DNA of 64,000 bases from Olavius algarvensis Delta 4 endosymbiont. Lineage in GTDB: Bacteria > Desulfobacterota > Desulfobacteria > Desulfobacterales > CAJINA01. Below, piece by piece: positions 46,749 through 55,071 of this stretch (positions are counted from its first letter, which is position 1; the number at the start of each line of letters is the position of its first letter). The position numbers and the translations under genes were made by a program. Below the pieces are notes generated by a model. The model ran no database searches and was not told where the DNA came from. It saw nothing but the letters and a program-made list of their open reading frames with translations. The stretch is taken from positions 62,001 to 126,000 of the forward strand of contig CAJINA010000084.1 of NCBI GenBank assembly GCA_905176665.1, in the 5' to 3' direction.

Positions 46749-46806
46749 TACCCAAAACATCTACCGGTCCGCATAGGCCTGTAGAAGACTGATTGCGAGA
46801 GGAAAA

Positions 46807-47496
46807 ATGAAAGCAAGAATTCTTGTCGTTGATGATGATCCCCAGATTCGCGATCTGCTCACTACTTTTCTGGAACGTGACGGATACGAGATCGAAACCG
46901 CCGACTCCGCCCGCAGCGCCATAGCGGCCATGGAAAGCAGTGATTTTGATATTGTCCTTACCGACAAGAATATGCCTGATGGTTCTGTAGATGTTGAGGC
47001 CGGGATGATAGTCCTCCAGCATGTAAAGGAGCACGCCCCGACGACTGAGGTCATTATGATTACCGGGTTTGCCACCATCGAAACAGCGATTGAAGCGATG
47101 AAAATGGGCGCTTTCGATTACATTATGAAACCGGTGCCTATGGACGAGCTGCGGCGCAAAATTGAAAGGATACTTGAATACAAGGACTTCATCAATTCGG
47201 AAAACAACCTGCAAGTTTACCGGACCCTTCACAACCAGCTCCTCGATCAGCTAAAAAACAATGCCGATCTGCCTGAAGACCAGGTACAGCACCTGTTGAA
47301 AATTATCGGGGGACGCATCGACAGCGTTTTCGGCATGCAGAAAGAATATGAAGCCATCATCCGCATGCAGGCGGAGTCACTTAAAAAAATAAATGACTAC
47401 GTTGAATTCTTGGAAGGGGTGATCCCGGAAGACAACCCTTACAGTGAGATCGTGAATAAAATCAAGGCAGAAGCGGCCAAGTATGTCTCCGAATAG
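46807..47496 (+). CDS. Receiver-domain response regulator with helical C-terminus
   Basis: 229 residues. N-terminal CheY-like receiver (1-125) with acidic pocket DDD (9-11), phospho-acceptor Asp53 (LTDKNMP), Thr in MITGF and Lys in MKPVPM. The C-terminal 100 residues are helical and charged with no DNA-binding motif, so output is probably by protein contact. It directly follows the receiver-less sigma-54 activator, suggesting a split two-component system; no histidine kinase is nearby. Confidence 0.85.
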   Translation: MKARILVVDDDPQIRDLLTTFLERDGYEIETADSARSAIAAMESSDFDIVLTDKNMPDGSVDVEAGMIVLQHVKEHAPTTEVIMITGFATIETAIEAMKMGAFDYIMKPVPMDELRRKIERILEYKDFINSENNLQVYRTLHNQLLDQLKNNADLPEDQVQHLLKIIGGRIDSVFGMQKEYEAIIRMQAESLKKINDYVEFLEGVIPEDNPYSEIVNKIKAEAAKYVSE

Positions 47497-47535
47497 CCCC
47501 CTTTCGCAGCCCACCACGTTTTACCGTTCCCCTGT

Positions 47536-47575
47536 TTGACAACCTATGCATGATCGCTTATCGTAGATGAACGAT
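47536..47575 (+). promoter_or_regulatory. Promoter and ArsR-type operator of arsR-hgcA
   Basis: TTGACA at 47536-47541 and TATCGT at 47559-47564, 17 bp apart. The -10 box lies inside an interrupted palindrome ATCG-n3-ATC-n3-GAT-n3-CGAT at 47553-47575. This is the arrangement expected for repression by the ArsR protein encoded immediately downstream. Confidence 0.65.
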
Positions 47576-47605
47576 TAAGTATGGTAACGTTGAAAAGGAG
47601 GCCCC

Positions 47606-47896
47606 TTGTTGGACACATTCAGCAGCGGCCCGGAAAGGGAAGAACTCGCCGGCCTGTGCAAAGCCCTGGCCCATCCGGTGCGCTTAAAAATCATTGAGCA
47701 CCTGAAGAAAGTAAACTGCTGTATTTGCGGCGAAATCGTCGAAATTCTGCCCCTGTCGCAGTCAACAGTCAGTCAGCATCTGAAGCGCTTGAAGGAAGCG
47801 GGGCTGATCAAAGGTGAAATTGAGGGCCCCCGGACCTGTTACTGTGTCGACCAGGATGCCCTCAACCGCTTTAAAGCAGCCGTGGAAAGCCTGTAA
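47606..47896 (+). CDS. ArsR-family metal-responsive repressor upstream of hgcA
   Basis: 96 residues, TTG start at 47606 with AAGGAGG upstream. Winged-helix with [38 protein letters not shown] and a beta-wing GPRTCYCVD. Cysteines cluster in VNCCICGEI before the recognition helix, a position used for thiolate metal(loid) binding in ArsR proteins, plus CYC in the wing. The gene lies 25 bp upstream of hgcA and is likely co-transcribed, so it may sense arsenic, mercury or another thiophile and control hgcAB. Confidence 0.87.
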   Translation: MLDTFSSGPEREELAGLCKALAHPVRLKIIEHLKKVNCCICGEIVEILPLSQSTVSQHLKRLKEAGLIKGEIEGPRTCYCVDQDALNRFKAAVESL

Positions 47897-47921
47897 ATTG
47901 AAACATAGGAACGAAGAAAAC

Positions 47922-49121
47922 ATGGAAACCGAAAAATCCCCGGGCTGCGACTGCACGCCGCAGCCCCCCAAAACCCCCGCCCCGGTAACGTTGCTGGGCC
48001 AAATGCCCGCCGCCGAGGCGGTTGCAGATGATGAACCCTGCTGCGGACCGCCCGCCGGTCCGCAATCCGGCCCGGATGAGCGCCCCGGGTATGCCATCCA
48101 AGGTTTCGTGGAGAATTTTTTGACGACCCCGGCCGGCAAAGTACCGCGCGTCAAAACCCGTCTGGGTCCCACAGATATCCTCGGTACGGTCTTGACTCGG
48201 GTCGGCATCGGCCGCAACGACTACAAGATAGCACCGGGTATCTACGCCGTCGGCAAACCGGACCAGGCGGCACCGGTCCTGGTGACTGCCAATTACAAGC
48301 TGACGTTTGATCATGTCCGCCGGGAACTAGGCGGGCAAAACGTCTGGCTTCTGGTCCTGGACACCCGTGGGATCAATGTCTGGTGCGCGGCCGGCAAGGG
48401 GACTTTCGCCACCGGCGAACTGGTTAAAAGGATCATCGAGACCGGCCTTGAAAAGGTGGTGTCCCACCGCCGGGTTATTGTACCGCAATTGGGGGCCACC
48501 GGGGTCGCATCAAAAAAAGTCAGAAAGCTCAGCGGGTTCAAAGTGGTCTGGGGCCCCATTAGAGCCGCAGATATCATCGACTTCCTGGAAAATGATCTTA
48601 AGGCCGACCGGAAAATGCGCACGGTCACCTTCACCATAGTGGAAAGACTCGTCCTGGTCCCGGTTGAAATATCCCTGGTGCTGAAACCTGCCCTCTGGGT
48701 TTTGCTGGCCCTATTTATCCTGTCCGGCATCGGGCCGGGTATCTTCTCCCTCTCGGGCGCCTGGGAACGGGGCTTGTGGGCTGCCAGCGCGCTCCTATTG
48801 GGAATCCTGTCAGGCGCGGGGCTGGCCCCTTTGCTGCTGCCCTGGATTCCAGGTACGACATTCGCATCCAAAGGCATCCTGACCGGCCTGGTCCTGGTGC
48901 TGCCTGCGGCTATTGCCGCCGGGCTCACCGAGGGCATGGCGGGGTTTCTGGCCTTGATGTTCATGGCTGCGGCATTAAGTTCCTATATGGCCATGAACTT
49001 TACCGGTACCAGCCCGTTCACCTCCCCATCGGGGGTAGAAAAGGAGATGCGCCGCTACATCCCCATTCAGGCCGGCATGGCTGTCTGTGGGCTGGTATTG
49101 TGGATCGGGTCCGCATTTTAA
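47922..49121 (+). CDS. hgcA: Mercury methylation corrinoid protein HgcA
   Basis: 399 residues from ATG 47922. The diagnostic cap-helix motif is NVWCAAGKG (Asn152 to Gly160), whose Cys155 provides the lower axial thiolate to cobalt and is required for methyl transfer to Hg(II). The corrinoid domain (about 60-260) is followed by about five membrane helices (LKPALWVLLALFILSGIGPG onward), matching the known topology. The N-terminus carries an unusual Cys-rich leader (CDC, residues 9-11, and CC, 40-41). The methyl donor would be methyl-THF, the metabolite handled by MetFV elsewhere in this window. Confidence 0.95.
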   Translation: METEKSPGCDCTPQPPKTPAPVTLLGQMPAAEAVADDEPCCGPPAGPQSGPDERPGYAIQGFVENFLTTPAGKVPRVKTRLGPTDILGTVLTRVGIGRNDYKIAPGIYAVGKPDQAAPVLVTANYKLTFDHVRRELGGQNVWLLVLDTRGINVWCAAGKGTFATGELVKRIIETGLEKVVSHRRVIVPQLGATGVASKKVRKLSGFKVVWGPIRAADIIDFLENDLKADRKMRTVTFTIVERLVLVPVEISLVLKPALWVLLALFILSGIGPGIFSLSGAWERGLWAASALLLGILSGAGLAPLLLPWIPGTTFASKGILTGLVLVLPAAIAAGLTEGMAGFLALMFMAAALSSYMAMNFTGTSPFTSPSGVEKEMRRYIPIQAGMAVCGLVLWIGSAF

Positions 49122-49155
49122 GATATTTGTTGGATTTCGAGTACGTTTAACTCCA

Positions 49156-49251
49156 AATCGGGATCGGGATCGAAATCGCTATCGAAAAGTTGGGTTCGTA
49201 TACTGTATCCGCAATGATTTCGATCCCGATCCAGATAGCGATTTCGATTCA
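49156..49251. repeat. Inverted ATCGGGATCG-type repeat between hgcA and hgcB
   Basis: AATCGGGATCGGGATCGAAA at 49156-49175 faces TTTCGATCCCGATCC at 49218-49232, and CGAAATCGCTATCG (49171-49184) faces AGATAGCGATTTCG (49233-49246). A strong hairpin could form in the hgcAB transcript. Confidence 0.65.
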
Positions 49252-49346
49252 GATTAAGGCCCGTAAGTTATGTTTAAAGATAGAACACCGATCAACCGGA
49301 CAGGCGCCGACGCCTTGTCCCGACCATGAACGAAAAAGGTATCCTT

Positions 49347-49640
49347 ATGAAAGAATTCAGACATCTGACGGATGTGACCACCTTGACATTCGACAGTGAA
49401 AAATGCGTGGGGTGCCGCCTGTGCACCGTCGTGTGTCCCCATGGTGTATTTGAAATGAACGGCAAACAGGCCCGGTTGCTCGATCGCAACGGCTGTATGG
49501 AATGCGGGGCGTGCGCCCTCAATTGTCCCTCCGCGGCCATCACGGTAACCCCGGGAGTCGGCTGTGCCGCCTACATCATCCAGTCCTGGATCAAGGGTAA
49601 GGAAAATGCGGCCTGCGGACCGGGCGGGGGCTGCTGTTGA
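49347..49640 (+). CDS. hgcB: Mercury methylation ferredoxin HgcB
   Basis: 97 residues from ATG 49347; an ATG at 49326 is in frame but lacks a ribosome-binding site. Two [4Fe-4S] motifs, CVGCRLCTVVCP (from Cys20) and CMECGACALNCP (from Cys50), plus the HgcB-specific lone Cys73 (GVGCAAY) and C-terminal vicinal pair Cys96-Cys97 that is thought to bind Hg(II). It reduces the HgcA corrinoid. It lies 225 bp after hgcA, an unusually wide gap for this pair. Confidence 0.95.
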   Translation: MKEFRHLTDVTTLTFDSEKCVGCRLCTVVCPHGVFEMNGKQARLLDRNGCMECGACALNCPSAAITVTPGVGCAAYIIQSWIKGKENAACGPGGGCC

Positions 49641-49778
49641 CGATGTTTGCTGACCGCATTGCCAAGCGGTCGTGGTTCCGACCGGGGTCACCATACCGGT
49701 TCGAATCCCAGTGCTATTGGTTGCTATCTGAAAAAGTTATTCTCGCTGTTCACCTGTAATCCCCGATGGAGGTTCTGC

Positions 49779-50579
49779 ATGCGTAAAGTATCTGGTGGTG
49801 TGGTTCTGGCAATCGCTTTGTTTCTCACTTTTATGCAGCCGGCTTTGGCCGGACCGGTAATGGACCGCATCCTCAAAAAAGGGGAACTGGTGGTCGGCAC
49901 CACCGGAGAACAGCCGCCCTTGAACGCGGTGGCCAAAAACGGTGATATCATCGGGATGGATGCGGATATCGCCCGGATCATCGCTAAAACGCTCGAAGTC
50001 CGCCTGGAATTCAAAGTCATGCCCTTTAACGACCTTTTACCGGCCGTAGCCGCCGGTGAAGTCGATATGGTCATCTCGAGCATGACCATTACCCCGCAGC
50101 GCAACCGCAAGCTTGCGTTTGTCGGTCCCTATTACATGTCCGGGAAAGGGCTTATCACCAAAACGAAGACCCTCCCCCAGCTGCAAAAATCCGCGGCCCT
50201 CAATGACAGCCGCATGACCGTAGCCGTGCTCCAGGGCTCAACCAGTCAGAAATTTGCCGAGCAGGCTGCCCCCCAGGCAAAGCTCGTGAAGACGAAATCC
50301 TACGATGCCGCCATCGGTATGCTGCTGGTGGATAAAGTGGACGCCATCGTGGCCGACTTTCCGTATTGCGCGTTCACGGCCTATCGCTACAAGGACAAAG
50401 GCCTGGTAGCCGGTGAATCGCCCATTTCTTATGAACCATTGGGCATCGTGGTTGCCGAGGACACTCTGATGATCAACTGGCTCGAGAATTTTATCGAAAT
50501 GCTCAAGGGCACCGGGCTGTTAAAGAAAATCCATGCCCGTTGGTTCCAGGACGGTTCCTGGATAGAACAATTGCGTTAA
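49779..50579 (+). CDS. Periplasmic amino-acid-type solute-binding protein
   Basis: 266 residues from ATG 49779 (TGGAGG 6 nt upstream). Signal peptide ends near QPALA. Family 3 solute-binding fold: LKKGELVVGTTGEQPPLN, IIGMDADIARIIAKTLEVRLEF, and AAVAAGEVDMVISSMTITPQR. No ABC permease or ATPase gene is adjacent, so it may serve a distant transporter or act as a sensor. Confidence 0.85.
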   Translation: MRKVSGGVVLAIALFLTFMQPALAGPVMDRILKKGELVVGTTGEQPPLNAVAKNGDIIGMDADIARIIAKTLEVRLEFKVMPFNDLLPAVAAGEVDMVISSMTITPQRNRKLAFVGPYYMSGKGLITKTKTLPQLQKSAALNDSRMTVAVLQGSTSQKFAEQAAPQAKLVKTKSYDAAIGMLLVDKVDAIVADFPYCAFTAYRYKDKGLVAGESPISYEPLGIVVAEDTLMINWLENFIEMLKGTGLLKKIHARWFQDGSWIEQLR

Positions 50580-50613
50580 GTCCTTCAAGGCACTACCCCT
50601 TGGCCTGACAAAT

Positions 50614-50682
50614 CGGAGCGATCCGGGTTTCCCAACGGTATCAATGCCATCGGCGATACCGCCATGGGAAACCCTGCTCCGC
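50614..50682 (+). other. Long hairpin downstream of the solute-binding protein gene
   Basis: GGGTTTCCCAACGGTATC (50625-50642) pairs with GATACCGCCATGGGAAACCC (50655-50674) with one bulge, and CGGAGC/GCTCCG extend the stem. No T tract follows, so a 3' stabiliser or factor-dependent terminator is more likely than a classic intrinsic terminator. The rest of 50580-50991 shows no gene. Confidence 0.55.
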
Positions 50683-50991
50683 CTTGCATTGCTGCCTATT
50701 TGCGTATCCAGGGATTTTGTTGCGGTCGGGCAATTTACCTTTGACAATCCAGCCGACCTGCGCTAATTTTTAGTTATCGTTCGGTTTATTTGGTGTTCCC
50801 ATATTTTTACGGAGACGGAATCCGACAACCAACGGACGAAAAACTCCCAATCTATTTCACGCCGACACTTCACCAATCACCGAACGAAAGCAGCTTTCCG
50901 GTTAGGTCCAAGAACATCTGGGACAGTTACAACAAACGGTTAAAATCTACGCGGGATACGGTAACACGAGACGATTGCCAAGGGGGTGCCA

Positions 50992-51654
50992 ATGCCGGTA
51001 AAATTCAATCAATACTGGACAATCAAAACTGCAATGCGGGACGAGTACGGAAAGTTCATGATCAAAACGTTTATCCCGGGCATGAATTCTCTGGGGATCC
51101 ATGTGGTGGCCGGTTGGGTGGTTCTGGTGGGTTCTTACAGCGAGATCTTCGTAGAGGGCATGGCCAGCGACCTTGAGATCATCGAGAAGGCCATGCGCAA
51201 TCCGAAATTCGACAAACTCAAACACCAGTTGCTCAATTATGTGAAGGCGTATAAAACTAAAATTCTCATCTCAACTGGCAAAAAGGATTCCTATTCGATC
51301 GACATCGAGGAAGATGTTTTCAAATTCAACCAGGTCTGGGACATCATCAGCGAGTCCAAAGAAAAGTATGAAGACTACGTCGTCAATGAATACTATCCAT
51401 TGATGGAAAAATCGGAAATCTCAGTGGCCGGCGAGTGGGAGGTCCTGATCGGGGATGGCCCGCATATCATCTGCGAGGGGCGGGTCCGCGACAGCTGCAT
51501 GCTGCTCAATACACTTAAAAGCAAAGAGTTTCGGGTTGCCCGGCGCAAATTGAAGCGCCTCGTCAACAATTATCGTAGCCGGATCCTGACCTTCCACATC
51601 CACAAAGTCAAAGGATACAAGTCCGCCAGTTATAACATGTTGGGAGACGCATAA
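50992..51654 (+). CDS. Unknown protein with two tandem alpha-beta repeats
   Basis: 220 residues from ATG 50992 (AAGGGGG upstream). Residues about 5-95 and 110-205 are repeats of one another: both begin FNQ-x-W-x-I, continue with Y-x-x-F/Y-V/I-x-x-x-Y/F-x-P, then A-G-W/E-W-x-V-L-V/I-G, E-G, and end with K-x-x-x-Y-K/R-x-K/R-I-L. The pattern recalls dimeric alpha-beta barrel (NIPSNAP-like) units fused in one chain. Soluble, no catalytic motif. Not a family I can name with confidence. Confidence 0.6.
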   Translation: MPVKFNQYWTIKTAMRDEYGKFMIKTFIPGMNSLGIHVVAGWVVLVGSYSEIFVEGMASDLEIIEKAMRNPKFDKLKHQLLNYVKAYKTKILISTGKKDSYSIDIEEDVFKFNQVWDIISESKEKYEDYVVNEYYPLMEKSEISVAGEWEVLIGDGPHIICEGRVRDSCMLLNTLKSKEFRVARRKLKRLVNNYRSRILTFHIHKVKGYKSASYNMLGDA

Positions 51655-51764
51655 CACTGTCATCGTTCGGTTCCCCGGCCCGCGCAAGGGGGTCCGGGGA
51701 TCCGTTGTACCTGCCTGCCATGGGCGGATTGATCAAGTTGAAAACCGATAGCGCCCTGTGCGGC

Positions 51765-52529
51765 CTACCCGCCTTCCATCTGGGCCAAGGCCTCCCCAAC
51801 AGCCCGCCTGACATAACGATCTTCATCCTGAAGGGCCACCGTCAGGGGTTCCAGTGCGCGCCGGTCGCCTATTTTACCAAGCGCTTCGGCGGCGCATTTC
51901 TGGACATTCCAATTTTCATCCCGCAAGGCCTCTACCAGAGGTGGCACCGCGCTTTTATCCCCCAGCATGCCCAGAGCAATGGCCGCGCCCCACCGAACGA
52001 TCAGGTCTTCATCCTGCAGCGCGATAATCAGGGGGGCCACGGCACGCCGATCGCCTATCCATCCCAGCGCCAGTTCGACTGCCCAGCGGACATAATCATG
52101 TTCGAGGTCGGACAGCAGGCTCAGTTCGGAGTAGCTCAAAGCGGCAATCAAAGGCTCCACGGCCCGATCGGCACCTATCTTTCCCAGGCCCAGGGCGGCC
52201 TCCTTGCGCACGCTCCAATCCTCTTCCCGGTCGTTTAATACCCGAATGAGCGGCTCAACCGCGCGCTCGTCCTGCAGTTCACCCAGAGCCTCGGCGGCCT
52301 TCCAGCGAATCAGCGGCTTTTTATCCTGCAAGGCGTCCAGCAACAGGTCGCACGCCCGGTGGTCCCCGGCCTTGCCGAGGGCCTCGACAGCTTCCCAGCG
52401 GGCGTACTTGGACCGACTCGACTGCAGCACTTGCATCAGCCCGTTTACATCCGCTCCAGCGGCCAGGCGAAAGACCCTATACAGGTCTACAAACCTGAAT
52501 ATCTCCACGACTTCACGCAACAGTCCCAT
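51765..52529 (-). CDS. HEAT-repeat (PBS-lyase-like) scaffold protein
   Basis: 254 residues made almost entirely of about seven 31-residue HEAT-like repeats of the form A-x-x-A-L-G-x-(I/L)-G-D-x-R-A-V-x-P-L-I-x-A-L-x-D. Such proteins are protein-protein interaction scaffolds; the phycocyanobilin-lyase name is historical and no pigment role is implied. It lies 14 bp downstream of the pilin-like gene and is probably co-transcribed with it. Confidence 0.85.
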   Translation of the reverse strand: MGLLREVVEIFRFVDLYRVFRLAAGADVNGLMQVLQSSRSKYARWEAVEALGKAGDHRACDLLLDALQDKKPLIRWKAAEALGELQDERAVEPLIRVLNDREEDWSVRKEAALGLGKIGADRAVEPLIAALSYSELSLLSDLEHDYVRWAVELALGWIGDRRAVAPLIIALQDEDLIVRWGAAIALGMLGDKSAVPPLVEALRDENWNVQKCAAEALGKIGDRRALEPLTVALQDEDRYVRRAVGEALAQMEGG

Positions 52530-52543
52530 TCGTGCGCCTCGGG

Positions 52544-52993
52544 CTAATTGTTTATGTACACAAGCCGAGTGAAAATCAGCCGGCCGCTTTTTAGATCCCG
52601 GATATCCAAGCGGCCGACCTGACCCGCCAGCAGGGTAATGGCATTTGTCAAAGTGGCCTTTTCGCCGGGTTCAAATTTAGAAATGCGTCCCTGCCGGTTT
52701 TCCCGACTGGACAAGATCAACGCCCCGGCTTTTTCGGTATAGGTCGGAACCTTTATATCCGGTGTCCATAGACAGCGGGTGTTGGCAAACCATACCGGGT
52801 CACCCCCGTGATGGGTCAGGATCATGGGCATCCCTGCCGACGCAACAGCCGTAATTTCCAGAACAGGCCGCGGGACCTTGACCCGGCCGGCATTCACGAT
52901 CGTCATCAGCGCTGCCGCTGTGAAGACCCAGAACATAATGCCGGCGATCAAAGCCCAATCCACACCCGAAATTTTCTTATCGTCAAATACCAA
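52544..52993 (-). CDS. Single-helix envelope protein resembling archaeal-type type IV pilins
   Basis: 149 residues. One N-terminal hydrophobic helix ([25 protein letters not shown]) preceded by FDDKKISG is followed by a beta-rich domain containing [13 protein letters not shown], which recalls the T/H-x-G-G-D motif of archaeal pilin/flagellin-like proteins (PF07790 type). Bacterial occurrences are uncommon. The helix lacks the classical Glu5 of bacterial type IV pilins. The assignment is tentative; an anchored periplasmic protein of unknown role is the conservative reading. Confidence 0.45.
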   Translation of the reverse strand: MVFDDKKISGVDWALIAGIMFWVFTAAALMTIVNAGRVKVPRPVLEITAVASAGMPMILTHHGGDPVWFANTRCLWTPDIKVPTYTEKAGALILSSRENRQGRISKFEPGEKATLTNAITLLAGQVGRLDIRDLKSGRLIFTRLVYINN

Positions 52994-53051
52994 CCTTTGT
53001 CAGCTCCATCAATTGATTACATATGCCTGACAACTGGACAGTTTACCAGCA

Positions 53052-54818
53052 TCAGGGGCCTCTGATCCAAAAAGCGGTCAAAAGTGAAAACAGGATCAGC
53101 ACAATGGTTACCCCGGCGCCAATCGCCGGTGGGGTCATCTTCAGAGCCACCGCAGGGTTTCTGATAGCGGCAATGACCAAGCCGGCGGCTTCCGACATGT
53201 ATTTGTCGAGCCTGGCGCCGAACGCCATGAACGGTTCCCGACAAAACCAGACAAGGGCCTGACCGGGAATACGTCCCAGCCAATCTGAATCCAGGGTGTA
53301 GGTCGGTGTGCCGCGAATGAGGGTTCGCAAATACCAGGCCGCCAGAAAGGTGAATACAAACATCTGGGTAATAGAGAAAACGCGGGTGGTGGTGTACGGT
53401 ACAAATTCAACTGGATAGGGCAGCATCGCATAAAAGGGATAGTAGGGATACACCCCCATAAATACACACAGGAAGGCCGGGATGCACATGGCTATCAGCA
53501 TATTTACCGGCGTGTTGTCGCCTCTCGCTTTCAATTTCACTTTTATATCCGCAGGGGGTTCATCTCTGCCCTGAAACCACAGGTTCCAGGGCAGTTTAAT
53601 CGCCGTGTGTAGAAACGTCCCCACGGTGGCCCCCTCCAGCAGCAGGTATACCAGCGGTTGATGAATCAGCTCAGCCGCCTCGATGGTCATGCTTTTGCTC
53701 ACGAAGCCGTTGAAAAGCGGTACGCCGGAAATCGAAAAGCCCCCGATTAGATAAAGCCAGAAGGAGATGCGCATGTATTTATACAGGCCACCGGTATTGG
53801 TGAACTTGCATGTTCCGGTCACGGACAGCACCGTGCTGGCGCCCATGAGCAGCAGGCAGCTGTAAATGATATGGCAGATGATATGCGACACACTCCCGAG
53901 GATGCCCAGATAGGTCCCGATACCCACGCCGCAGATCATGTAGCCATCCTGGGAAATGATGTGATACCCGCAAAGCCGCCGGGCATCATTTTCGAGTACG
54001 GCCAGGAACAGGGCAAACACGGCCGTTATCACCCCGATCCACATGAGCAGTTCAACCCCCGGAAAGCAGCGGACCAGTCCGTAGATGCCGGTTTTGGTGC
54101 TGAAGGCGGTCACATACAGCACGCTGGTGACGCCGCCGGTGGAATACGCATCCGGCAGCCAGGCATGGACCGGGAATGATCCCGCATCGATGAGAAAACC
54201 GATCATCATGAAGTAGTAGGCCGCATAGGCCCACCCCCAGCCCCAGGGCATCAGGTCCAGATCGATCGATCCCGTGGTTTGTACATGCATGACACTGCCG
54301 GCCAGCAGGAATCCACCGGCCACCACGTGCCAGAAAAAATACCGGAACCCGGACGCTTTGGATGTCTGCGTACCGCGAAACCAGATCAAAAAGACGGCTG
54401 ACCAGGTGGCGATCTCGACAAAAAAGATATAGCTGAAAAGGCCACGCGCAAAAATAGCCGACACCGAACTGCCGATGTGGATCAGGGCGGCAACATGCTC
54501 CCAGTCATTTTTCTCCCGGATGGCGAAGATGAGCATGGCAATCCCGATCACCACGTACACGTAAGCGAAAATCATGCTCAGTTTGTCTATCCGACCGAGC
54601 TCGAGGGTATAGTGCAAAAAGGGCAGGCGCCATTTATGCAAAGCCCCGGGATACGCCGGGATCGCGCCAAAAAATCCGCTGGAAGTCAACAGCAGGAGCA
54701 GGAGCCCTGTTACGGGCAGCAGCACCAGATAGGTCTGTTTGGCTTTTCTAGGGCCGAGAAACGGCAGTAGAAAAGCGCCAAGCATGATCACGACCCCGGG
54801 ATGTATCCATGCCTCCAT
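53052..54818 (-). CDS. Proton-translocating antiporter-like subunit (MrpA/NuoL type)
   Basis: 588 residues from ATG 54818. About 14 membrane helices with the antiporter core: GFLIDAGSFPVHAWLPDAYSTG, a conserved Lys in AFSTKTGIYGLVRCF, and HIISQDGYMICGVG. The His/Lys/Glu residues are typical of the NuoL/M/N-MrpA/D family that moves protons or sodium. It ends the Mrp-type operon. It lacks the C-terminal MrpA domains, which are encoded separately here (the MbhD-like and MrpB-like genes), as in archaeal MBH-type arrangements. Confidence 0.85.
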   Translation of the reverse strand: MEAWIHPGVVIMLGAFLLPFLGPRKAKQTYLVLLPVTGLLLLLLTSSGFFGAIPAYPGALHKWRLPFLHYTLELGRIDKLSMIFAYVYVVIGIAMLIFAIREKNDWEHVAALIHIGSSVSAIFARGLFSYIFFVEIATWSAVFLIWFRGTQTSKASGFRYFFWHVVAGGFLLAGSVMHVQTTGSIDLDLMPWGWGWAYAAYYFMMIGFLIDAGSFPVHAWLPDAYSTGGVTSVLYVTAFSTKTGIYGLVRCFPGVELLMWIGVITAVFALFLAVLENDARRLCGYHIISQDGYMICGVGIGTYLGILGSVSHIICHIIYSCLLLMGASTVLSVTGTCKFTNTGGLYKYMRISFWLYLIGGFSISGVPLFNGFVSKSMTIEAAELIHQPLVYLLLEGATVGTFLHTAIKLPWNLWFQGRDEPPADIKVKLKARGDNTPVNMLIAMCIPAFLCVFMGVYPYYPFYAMLPYPVEFVPYTTTRVFSITQMFVFTFLAAWYLRTLIRGTPTYTLDSDWLGRIPGQALVWFCREPFMAFGARLDKYMSEAAGLVIAAIRNPAVALKMTPPAIGAGVTIVLILFSLLTAFWIRGP

Positions 54819-54823
54819 CTTAC

Positions 54824-55069
54824 CTAACCCTTTCGGCGTTTCGCATAGTAATCCACGGGCCGCACCAGCCAGATCCCCAGAAATTTGGCGCCCAAAATCA
54901 GAATGGCGCAAAATACGAACCCGCAGATGGCAAAGAAACCCGGTATGTATTGAAACGCAAAGTGATAATGGAGTTTATCGAAGTAGAGCAGCCCCCAACC
55001 AACCACCAGGCTGCCGCCGACACCAAAAACATAGAAGAGCCTGAATAGAAGTTTTTGGGTAATCTTCAT
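54824..55069 (-). CDS. Small two-helix membrane protein in the Mrp operon
   Basis: 81 residues from ATG 55069, packed between two antiporter genes with gaps of 2 and 5 bp, which supports it being real. Two hydrophobic segments (YVFGVGGSLVVGWGLLYF and GFFAICGFVFCAILILG) with basic ends. It resembles no family I can name; likely an accessory subunit of the antiporter complex. Confidence 0.7.
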   Translation of the reverse strand: MKITQKLLFRLFYVFGVGGSLVVGWGLLYFDKLHYHFAFQYIPGFFAICGFVFCAILILGAKFLGIWLVRPVDYYAKRRKG

Positions 55070-55071
55070 GT

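Noticed and set aside
49645-49735. tRNA-like sequence with GGTTCGAATCC T-loop between hgcB and the solute-binding protein gene
   Set aside because: The T-loop is present, but the flanking T-stem does not pair beyond two bases and no acceptor or anticodon stem could be built. Not called as a tRNA.
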